From the NCBI RefSeq assembly GCF_029210485.1, contig NZ_JARGET010000031.1, positions 18,964 through 82,963 on the forward strand: a stretch of DNA of 64,000 nucleotides, in the 5' to 3' direction. Below are positions 58,723 through 64,000 of this stretch, piece after piece. The first letter of the stretch is position 1; every line of letters starts with the position of its first letter. The stretch comes from Hoeflea sp. YIM 152468. GTDB lineage: Bacteria; Pseudomonadota; Alphaproteobacteria; Rhizobiales; Rhizobiaceae. The translations under genes were made by a program, and so were the position numbers. Under the pieces are notes generated by a model. The model saw only the letters and a list, made by a program, of their open reading frames with translations. It was not told where the DNA came from and made no database searches.

Positions 58723-58928
58723 TCAATTTTCGTCAGGGCAGATTCCTTGTGTGCGGCGATGTGATCGGTCTTGTCACTTTCGATTTCGTATTGCGGCTCG
58801 TCCTTCGAGGCGCGACGCGGGTGACCCTTGTAGTCAAAATCCCGTTCGTGGATCTTGATGATCGTGCCGCTGACCCGGCCTGCTTCGGAATTCCAGCTTA
58901 CATGATCGCCTTTTGAGAATTTCGCCAT
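58719..58928 (-). CDS. DUF2945 (Tudor-like) small protein
   Basis: 69 residues, FSKGDHVSWNSEAGRVSGTIIKIHERDFDYKGHPRRASKDEPQYEIES-type sequence (read as FSKGDHVSWNSE, RVSGTIIKI and RRASKDEPQYEIES) and HKESALTKIE at the end, as in DUF2945, a small beta-barrel also called hypervirulence-associated Tudor domain. Function unknown. AAGGAG precedes the ATG. First gene of a two-gene unit with DUF488. Confidence 0.85.
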   Translation of the reverse strand: MAKFSKGDHVSWNSEAGRVSGTIIKIHERDFDYKGHPRRASKDEPQYEIESDKTDHIAAHKESALTKIE

Positions 58929-58993
58929 GACAGTCTCCTTTCCCGATAAAGTCCGAACAACCGCAAAGGTTCCCTCAAACCAGTGACAACACG

Positions 58994-60823
58994 TCAGCCC
59001 CGCGGGGGGCTGATGGCGCTGCTTGTTGATGTTCCGGCAAGCAGAAGAAGGGTCGCTCCGATGATCGCAGACATCAACGAGCCCAGCAGAACCGCTAGCT
59101 TGACAGCTCCCAGTTGTGTCCCCTCAAACGCTGCATTTGCGATGAAGATCGACATGGTGAAGCCGACGCCGGCGAGACAGCCGGCACCGACAAACTGGGA
59201 CCAGCTGATCTCCGATGACAGGTTTGCCCATCCCGCCCGCACGGCGATCCAGCAGGCGGCAACAATGCCGAGCGGCTTGCCGATGATGAGACCCAGCATC
59301 ACGCCCAGGGTTTCCGGGGCAAAAGGTGAAAAGGTCGACCCGGTCAAGAGGACGCCTGTGTTGAAGAAGGCAAACAGAGGCAGGATCAGGAAGTTGGTCC
59401 AGTTTTCCAGCGCGTGTTGCAGATGATAGCCAGGTTCGCGCAGGCGCGTGATCGCGTGCTCCATCGCCTTGACCGCATGGTCTGCAATGGTGTCGTGCAC
59501 GGGATCGCTGTCCGGTCCAATCGTATCCGCAAGCACCGTGGCTTGTGCTGCGACTTCCTGGACCTTGGCTGGCCGGCGCGCCGGAATCAGCATCGCCGTG
59601 AGCACTCCCGCCAGTGTGGCGTGCAGGCCTGAAGCGTGGACAAAGACCCACAGGACAAGACCCAGGCCAAGATAGGGTGCCAGCGCGTAGATCCGCGCTC
59701 GTCCCAGCAGAGCCATGGCAACGATGCAGCCGAGTGCGCCCAACATCGGCATGAAATGCAGGCCGTGCCCGTAAAACAGCGCGATCACGACGATTGCTCC
59801 AAGGTCGTCGGCAATGGCTAGGGCCGCGACAAAAATTTTCAGGGAGTTCGGCACGCGGCGCCCCAGCAGCGCCATCAGACCCAGCGTGAACGCGATATCG
59901 GTGGCCATCGGGATGCCCCAGCCATGAGCGGCCGGCCCGCCCAGGTTGAATGCGATGTAGATCAGGGCAGGCATCACCATGCCACCCAAGGCGCCAAAGA
60001 TCGGCAGCAGGGCGCTCGACAAGTCCGACAGCTCGCCGGACACCATTTCCCGCTTGATCTCGATCCCGACAATCAGAAAGAAGATCGTCATCAATCCGTC
60101 ATTGATCCACGCCTCCAATGACAAGGCAAAACGTGCCTCACCAAATTCGAAGGCAAACATAGTCGTGCGAAGCGTCTCGTACACCTCGTGCAGGCCGGTA
60201 TTTGCCACGGCAAGGGCAGCCAGTGTGGCCAGAACCAGCAACAGGCCACCAGACGCAGCCCAGCCAAAGAACCGTTGGCTGGCGCGCTCCACCCGGAAGC
60301 CAAGCGGTTGCTCCACCGCATCCATGATCGACAGCTCGTCCCACGCACCGAGATAGGGTTCTCCGGCGATGAAGAGGGTAGGTGTGCGGGTGACGCCGGC
60401 CAGTCTTGCAAGCTCGCGGTCCTCGGTCAGATGGGCTTCGACAGAGCCCGATGAAAGCGCGGCGTCGAATGTGGCGATGTCGAGACCGATCTCTTCGGCA
60501 AGAGCGCCGATGTTGTCCGCGCTAAAACTTTCGCCCCGGCGGAACAGCACCTGGTGCATCTCCCAGAACTTGCCTTGCTCGCCTGCGGCAATGGCTGCCC
60601 GCGCTGCCCGGTCCGCATCGGAATTTTCCGGTTGCGGGTATTGGCGGTAGATATAGACGATCCTGCCTTCCTGACGGTCGGCTATCCGGCGCAGGATATC
60701 GCGCAGCCGCCTGCAGGCATCCGATGTGTAATCGCCGTAAAGGAAAACCGCCCGCTGACAGTCAGGTTCACCGAGATAGAAATCGCGGTCGATGTGGAAG
60801 CCTGCTTCGTTACCGTGGATCAT
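58994..60823 (-). CDS. nhaA: Thioredoxin/DsbA-like domain fused to Na+/H+ antiporter NhaA
   Basis: 609 residues. Residues 1-175 resemble a DsbA-type thioredoxin fold (AVFLYGDYTSDACRRLRDIL, GKFWEMHQVLF, ARLAGVTRTPTLFIAGEPY with the cis-Pro), but the active site has one Cys (SDAC) instead of CxxC. Residues about 180-590 are NhaA with 11-12 membrane segments: SLEAWINDGLMTIFFLIVGIEIKRE, GIPMATDIAFTLGLMALLG and LAIADDLGAIVVIALFY, which carries the paired Asp of ion exchange. Fusions with the thioredoxin domain at the C-terminus are known; here it is first. GGAGC lies 6 bases before the ATG. Confidence 0.85.
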   Translation of the reverse strand: MIHGNEAGFHIDRDFYLGEPDCQRAVFLYGDYTSDACRRLRDILRRIADRQEGRIVYIYRQYPQPENSDADRAARAAIAAGEQGKFWEMHQVLFRRGESFSADNIGALAEEIGLDIATFDAALSSGSVEAHLTEDRELARLAGVTRTPTLFIAGEPYLGAWDELSIMDAVEQPLGFRVERASQRFFGWAASGGLLLVLATLAALAVANTGLHEVYETLRTTMFAFEFGEARFALSLEAWINDGLMTIFFLIVGIEIKREMVSGELSDLSSALLPIFGALGGMVMPALIYIAFNLGGPAAHGWGIPMATDIAFTLGLMALLGRRVPNSLKIFVAALAIADDLGAIVVIALFYGHGLHFMPMLGALGCIVAMALLGRARIYALAPYLGLGLVLWVFVHASGLHATLAGVLTAMLIPARRPAKVQEVAAQATVLADTIGPDSDPVHDTIADHAVKAMEHAITRLREPGYHLQHALENWTNFLILPLFAFFNTGVLLTGSTFSPFAPETLGVMLGLIIGKPLGIVAACWIAVRAGWANLSSEISWSQFVGAGCLAGVGFTMSIFIANAAFEGTQLGAVKLAVLLGSLMSAIIGATLLLLAGTSTSSAISPPRG

Positions 60824-61126
60824 GGTGCTGCTCCAACGTGCTGTGGGGTGCTTCTCTCAAGACTATGCCGACGCGGCAACAAAGCAAGGATCGACCATCG
60901 GACGCCGCTGCGGGGCAATGGGCCTTCAGGAGAGAGGCGAGGCGGGGCGGTCGGGGCAGACACGCGCGGGGGCGCGGATAGCGGCCGGACACAGCGGGGA
61001 AAAAATTCGCCGCGTCATTGGGTGCTGAAAATATTTTCACTTTGGCGCGAACCTTTTCGGCTGTGCCGCATCCAATGATCAGGGTGCCTCAAGTCGCACC
61101 CGACGATCACCCGGAAAGGAAACCAC
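60824..61126. other. Divergent intergenic region, NhaA fusion / cupredoxin operon
   Basis: 303 bases without a gene. It must contain promoters in both directions. The only pattern noted is the ECF-like site at 61049-61075. Confidence 0.5.
61049..61075 (+). promoter_or_regulatory. Candidate ECF-type promoter of the cupredoxin-sigma operon
   Basis: GAACC followed by TTTTCGG, and 17 bases after GAAC the sequence ATCCAATG. The GAAC -35 element is the hallmark of many ECF sigma promoters, and the operon encodes its own ECF sigma factor. It lies about 50 bases before the first gene. Confidence 0.4.
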
Positions 61127-61546
61127 ATGAAAACTCTTCTCCCGCTCTTGACGATGGTGGCCGCATTGGCCGTGACGCCCGCGCTCGCCCATGACGAGGA
61201 GGCGTTGAAAAACTCTCCTCCGGGAGACCCTTACGTGCAGGTCAGCACTGTTTTGCCGTTGCCGGAATTCCTGCCGGGCCTGGGGACACTTTTTGTCAGC
61301 CCAGACACGCTGCCGGCCGGGCCATTCCTGGCCTATGATCACGACGGCAAATTGTCGGCCACGGTCTATATGACGCCTCTCAAGGCGCTTCAGGATGGCA
61401 CGGCCTATGACGATCTCGGTGTCGGATCCCATACGGTCAGCAGCGTTGATGTCTACTACAATGCCGGCCATCCCGGTGTCGAAGAGCCCCATGCTCATGT
61501 GGTGCTCTATCACGATGCGGACGCAAAATCGCGGTTGGCAGAATGA
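61127..61546 (+). CDS. Secreted DUF5602-like protein
   Basis: 139 residues with a signal peptide (LLPLLTMVAALAVTPALAHDEE). The mature part has LPEFLPGLGTLFVSPDTLPAGPFLAYDHDGKL, read in two parts, and VDVYYNAGHPGVEEPHAHVVLYHDA; its last segment is rich in His (PHAHVVLYH), a possible metal site. This pattern recalls DUF5602/TTHB210-like proteins often found with ECF sigma factors; function unknown. It overlaps the cupredoxin gene by 4 bases. AAAGGA precedes the ATG. Confidence 0.7.
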   Translation: MKTLLPLLTMVAALAVTPALAHDEEALKNSPPGDPYVQVSTVLPLPEFLPGLGTLFVSPDTLPAGPFLAYDHDGKLSATVYMTPLKALQDGTAYDDLGVGSHTVSSVDVYYNAGHPGVEEPHAHVVLYHDADAKSRLAE

Positions 61547-62073
61547 TGCTGTCGCGCAGGAAAACTCTTGTCCTGGGGGGCGGCGCGTTTGCCGCCCTCG
61601 TGCAACCGCGCCTTTCGTCGGCAGCGGCGAGAGAGGTGATTGAGATGCGCGGGACAGCGCGTGGCGAACACATCTGGTTCTCCCCCCAGGGCCTTGCTGT
61701 CGCCGTCGGGACTACGCTGCGTTTCGTCAATCGCGATCCCGGCAACAGCCACACCGCCACGGCCTACCACGAATCCCTGTATGGCCGGGCTCGACGGATT
61801 CCAGCGGCGGCGACGCCGTGGGACAGCGACTTCTTGTTGCCGGACGAAATGTTCGAGACGACGCTGAACGTACCGGGAGTCTATGACTATTATTGCATTC
61901 CGCACGAGATGGGCGGGATGCTCGGCCGGATTGTCGTGGGTCAGCCGGGCGACCCAGGATGGGAGGGGCCCGCAGCGGACACCGGCGACCTGACCCCGGA
62001 GGCGTTGGCGAGCCTGCCTTCAGTGGAAGACATTCTTGCCAGCGGACGTGTCGAAAGGGAGTCGGCAAGGTGA
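61543..62073 (+). CDS. Tat-exported cupredoxin-domain protein
   Basis: 176 residues. N-terminal SRRKTLVLGGGAFAALV fits a twin-arginine signal. The mature domain is plastocyanin/azurin-like: GEHIWFSPQGLAVAVGTTLRF, DPGNSHTATAYH (first Cu-type His) and the C-terminal DYYCIPHEMGGMLGRIVV loop with Cys, His and Met, a full type-1 copper site. Probably a periplasmic electron carrier or copper sensor. The Tat system at 16-17.7 kb would export it folded. It overlaps the genes on both sides by 4 bases, so the operon is tightly coupled. Confidence 0.85.
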   Translation: MMLSRRKTLVLGGGAFAALVQPRLSSAAAREVIEMRGTARGEHIWFSPQGLAVAVGTTLRFVNRDPGNSHTATAYHESLYGRARRIPAAATPWDSDFLLPDEMFETTLNVPGVYDYYCIPHEMGGMLGRIVVGQPGDPGWEGPAADTGDLTPEALASLPSVEDILASGRVERESAR

Positions 62074-62768
62074 AGCCGAACCTCAATCAAGCGCCTGACC
62101 GATCGCCTCGGCCTCACATGGCCGAGGCAGGCCTGATCACTGCGGCCCGCATGAAGGATGAGGCGGCCATCCGGGAGCTGGTCCGGCGGCTTAACCCGCG
62201 CCTGTTTCGCATCGCGCGTGGGATCGTTGCCAGCGATGCCGAGGCGGAGGAGGTCGTCCAGGAGACGTATCTTTCTGCCTTTGCCGGGCTGGAGCGTTTC
62301 GACGGCCGAGCGCAATTTTCAACCTGGATCACCCGTATTGCCATCAACGCCGCATTGATGCGTACAAGACGTGCGCGACCGGAAGAGGAATACGACACAG
62401 TGGCTGAAGAGAACAACAGCAATATCCTCAAATTTGTCGGCGTCAGCGAGACCCCTGAAACCAATTACGGCAGGATGCAGGTCAGTGCGATCCTTGAGGT
62501 GGCAGTAGCCGACCTGTCGCCCGCGTTGCGGCTGCCGTTCGTCCTGCATGAGATGGAAGGCATGAACATTCGCGACATCGCCCGCGATTTGTCGCTCAAT
62601 CCGATTACCGTGAAAACCCGCCTGTTCCGCGCCCGCCGGCAACTGCGCGCGGTGCTGGAGCAGAAACTGAAGGGCGGATTTGGCAGTGTCTTTCCGTTTG
62701 ACGGAGCGCGCTGCGCGCACATGGCTGACACGGTGATCGCCGCCCTCCGTGCAAACGGCAAGCTCTAA
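62070..62768 (+). CDS. ECF-type RNA polymerase sigma factor
   Basis: 232 residues from GTG at 62070, with GGGAG 8 bases upstream; the frame is open further upstream inside the cupredoxin gene. Region 2: AAIRELVRRLNPRLFRIARGIVASDAEAEEVVQETYLSAF (in parts) and FSTWITRIAINAALM. Region 4: LSPALRLPFVLHEMEGMNIRDIARDLSLNPITVKTRLFRARRQL. A short C-terminal tail contains GARCAHMADTVIAAL, seen in some ECF groups. No anti-sigma gene is present, and the tight coupling to secreted redox proteins suggests control by them or by the tail. Group not assigned. Confidence 0.85.
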   Translation: MKPNLNQAPDRSPRPHMAEAGLITAARMKDEAAIRELVRRLNPRLFRIARGIVASDAEAEEVVQETYLSAFAGLERFDGRAQFSTWITRIAINAALMRTRRARPEEEYDTVAEENNSNILKFVGVSETPETNYGRMQVSAILEVAVADLSPALRLPFVLHEMEGMNIRDIARDLSLNPITVKTRLFRARRQLRAVLEQKLKGGFGSVFPFDGARCAHMADTVIAALRANGKL

Positions 62769-63213
62769 TCCGGCTGTACATCCCTGCCTTGCACCCTCCT
62801 GAGATCCACGGCGATCATCAAATTGATCGGCGTGCGCGTGAGGTGTGGACGCCGCCGGCTGCCTTCCCCGTCGCCGGCGAGATTGCCGGCATCAACGGCG
62901 CTTTCCGAGCGTGAACAAAGCGGCTTGACTTTAAGTGTGCATCCGGGCATTCAGCGGCTGTCCCGTTTTTGAATGGTCGCCAGGAATATGGCGGAATTCG
63001 ACGGGTCGAGCAGGCACAAGAAGTTGGCAGCGGGCAGTAACAAGACCGCACGCGCCGACGGCGCCAGTGGCTTGGGACCAGAGTGTGCCGCTGGTCTCGA
63101 TTCTGCCGCTCCGGCGGCTTGGTTCATATAGCGCCGAGCGGGTCTAGCGTTTACAGCAGGGCACCGTGATCCGCCTTTCGAGGCCGCGGGCGCGATAAAA
63201 AGGGATCTGGGAC
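62769..63213. other. Intergenic region with a tRNA-Pro relic
   Basis: 445 bases with no credible gene. The only distinct feature is the tRNA-Pro-like remnant at 63068-63113. The right end must hold the promoter of the NDUFS4-like gene. Confidence 0.6.
63068..63113 (+). pseudogene. Decayed copy of the tRNA-Pro 3' half
   Basis: Aligned with tRNA-Pro from its anticodon loop onward: 15 of 16 bases match over TGGCTTGGGACCAGAG (anticodon arm), then a diverged stretch with small gaps, then TCGATTCTGCCGCTCCG against TCGAATCCTGCCGCTCCG in the T-arm and acceptor. No CCA and no 5' half are recognisable. Same orientation as tRNA-Pro at 53960-54036, so the 9 kb between are flanked by an imperfect direct repeat of a tRNA 3' end. 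Confidence 0.65.
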
Positions 63214-63519
63214 ATGACTGCGAAAATTTATCGTCCCGCCAGGAATGCCATGCAGGCCGGAAAGGCCAACAGCCATATCTGGGTGCTCGAGTTTGATCAG
63301 GAAAAGCCGCGTAGCATCGACCCGATCATGGGCTACACCTCGTCTGCGGATATGAAGAGCCAGATTCAAATCAGGTTTAAGACCAGAGAAGAGGCTGTGG
63401 CCTATGCCAGCCGCAACGGAATTTCCTTTCGGGTTATCGAGCCGAAGGAAAGCAGACGCCGCCAGATGGCCTATGCCGACAATTTCCGGTTCGACCGTCG
63501 TGTGCCCTGGACTCATTGA
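63214..63519 (+). CDS. NADH-ubiquinone oxidoreductase accessory subunit, NDUFS4-like
   Basis: 101 residues. ETC_C1_NDUFA4/NDUFS4-type: KIYRPARNAMQAGKANSHIWVLEFDQ, read in parts, DPIMGYTSSADMKSQIQIRFKTREEAVAYASRNGI and YADNFRFDRRVPWTH, which closely resembles mitochondrial NDUFS4. In alphaproteobacteria this 18-kDa-type subunit belongs to complex I. It is apart from the nuo operon, as is common, and directly upstream of tRNA-Arg. Confidence 0.88.
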   Translation: MTAKIYRPARNAMQAGKANSHIWVLEFDQEKPRSIDPIMGYTSSADMKSQIQIRFKTREEAVAYASRNGISFRVIEPKESRRRQMAYADNFRFDRRVPWTH

Positions 63520-63568
63520 GGCGGCTGATCAAAACTCTTGCCCGCCGGTTTGCCGGCAGGGTGAAGAC

Positions 63569-63645
63569 GGCCCCTTAGCTCAGCTGGATAGAGCACCGGC
63601 CTTCTAAGCCGACGGTCGCAGGTTCGAATCCTGCAGGGGTCGCCA
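63569..63645 (+). tRNA. tRNA-Arg (UCU)
   Basis: 77 bases. Acceptor GGCCCCT pairs with AGGGGTC (one G-U), anticodon loop CTTCTAA (anticodon TCT), D-loop AGCTGGATA, T-loop TTCGAAT, discriminator G and encoded CCA. Confidence 0.95.
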
Positions 63646-63685
63646 CTACCTTTTCAAGCTTCTGATTTTATTGATTAATCACTGG

Positions 63686-63786
63686 TGATTTCGCGGGTTT
63701 GGTTTGTCCCTACGTTGACTGGTCGGGTTATTTCGCGGTGTTTGAAGTGGGCATTTTTGATTTTGCGGGGTTGGTTTATCCCAGCG
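63686..63786 (+). repeat. Pair of imperfect 29-base direct repeats downstream of tRNA-Arg
   Basis: Copies at 63686-63714 and 63758-63786 match at 24 of 29 positions (TGATTT-GCGGG-TTGGTTT-TCCC pattern). They lie in a 215-base stretch after tRNA-Arg with no gene visible. Origin unknown. Confidence 0.55.
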
Positions 63787-63862
63787 CGGCCTGGTGTGGG
63801 CGCTTCGCCCGCTTGAATCGTCTCTGAGTTTTGTGTTCCTACTGGTGGTTATTTTGTCCGAG

Positions 63863-63941
63863 CTACTCCAAGCCTAACTGGAAGGTCGAGTCGAGCTTGT
63901 CATTCACGAAGGTGACGGTCAGTGATGAGAATTCGGAGTGA
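63863..63941 (-). CDS. 3' end of a minus-strand gene, probably cut by the element at the window end
   Basis: Reading leftward from about 63941 on the minus strand gives a frame with GC-rich codons ending in ...SEFSSLTVTFVNDKLDST and FQLGLE, then a TAG at 63863-63865. It looks like a genuine protein C-terminus. The frame reaches the boundary of the candidate insertion element, so the gene may be truncated. Short, no family assigned; could be chance. Confidence 0.3.
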
Positions 63942-64000
63942 CCTGAGCCCCTTAACTTCCTCCAAAATTTGGTAGAGTCCGTCACGACAAGGAGACGGAC
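63939..64000 (+). mobile_element. Candidate left end of an IS3-like insertion sequence (continues past window)
   Basis: TGACCTGAGCCCCTTAAC starts like the termini of some IS3-group elements (TGA then C-rich). It is followed after about 45 bases by AAGGAGACGGAC at the very end of the window, an ideal ribosome site for a transposase gene starting just outside. The transposase itself is not visible, so this is tentative. Confidence 0.35.

Overview
This is a GC-rich chromosomal window that reads as an alphaproteobacterium of the order Hyphomicrobiales (Rhizobiales), probably near Rhizobiaceae/Phyllobacteriaceae such as Hoeflea. The genus is inference. Support comes from an ExoR-type Sel1-repeat regulator, the block nagZ-scpA-scpB-tatABC-serS-surE-pcm-nlpD-yajC-secDF, a fused SecDF, TrmFO, two-domain cold-shock proteins, hom-glpX-recJ, and several DUF1127 genes. 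Coding density is high and four tRNA genes are present (Leu-UAG, Glu-UUC, Pro-UGG, Arg-UCU). There are no rRNA genes, CRISPR array or prophage.

Layout. 0-5.5 kb: the 3' part of a FadL-type porin, ilvD overlapping exoR, then on the minus strand a small secreted protein, xthA and erpA. 5.7-30.8 kb is a housekeeping stretch: dgt, argS, a very large SPOR protein, nagZ, scpA, scpB, an ABC ATPase, tatABC, serS, surE, pcm, an NlpD-like factor, a DUF815 ATPase, yajC, secDF, a pair resembling mitochondrial complex I assembly factors NDUFAF3/NDUFAF6, a sterol-desaturase-family enzyme and trmFO. 30.9-35.5 kb: three small DUF1127 genes on the minus strand surround a plus-strand TRAP transporter operon. 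The third DUF1127 gene is followed by three tandem hairpins whose minus-strand loops all read CCUCCUCCC, an anti-Shine-Dalgarno sRNA cassette. 35.6-53.9 kb is again mostly core: DUF2157/GDYXXLXY membrane pair, tRNA-Leu, tig, sfsA-map-radC, phaC, alaC, hom, glpX, recJ, tRNA-Glu, an M15-type peptidase, gloA, a double cold-shock protein and a DUF192 protein.

54.0-63.1 kb differs. It starts at the 3' end of tRNA-Pro and ends at a decayed, same-orientation copy of that tRNA's 3' half. Between them are a LysR regulator, a lone cytochrome oxidase subunit I with a Tim44-like protein, DUF2945-DUF488, a thioredoxin-like/NhaA fusion, and a translationally coupled DUF5602-like/Tat-cupredoxin/ECF-sigma operon. 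It could be an old tRNA-Pro-targeted island with a respiratory and stress theme, but no integrase is visible. After it come an NDUFS4-like complex I subunit and tRNA-Arg. The last 100 bases may hold the end of an IS3-like element abutting the 3' end of a minus-strand gene.

Functional links. The Tat system encoded here could export the cupredoxin. SecDF/YajC would support export of the secreted proteins. NlpD, the SPOR protein, NagZ and the M15 peptidase concern cell division and peptidoglycan. The NDUFAF3/NDUFAF6-like pair and the NDUFS4 homologue concern respiratory complex I. All assignments are by reading sequence and recalled family motifs; no database search was run.
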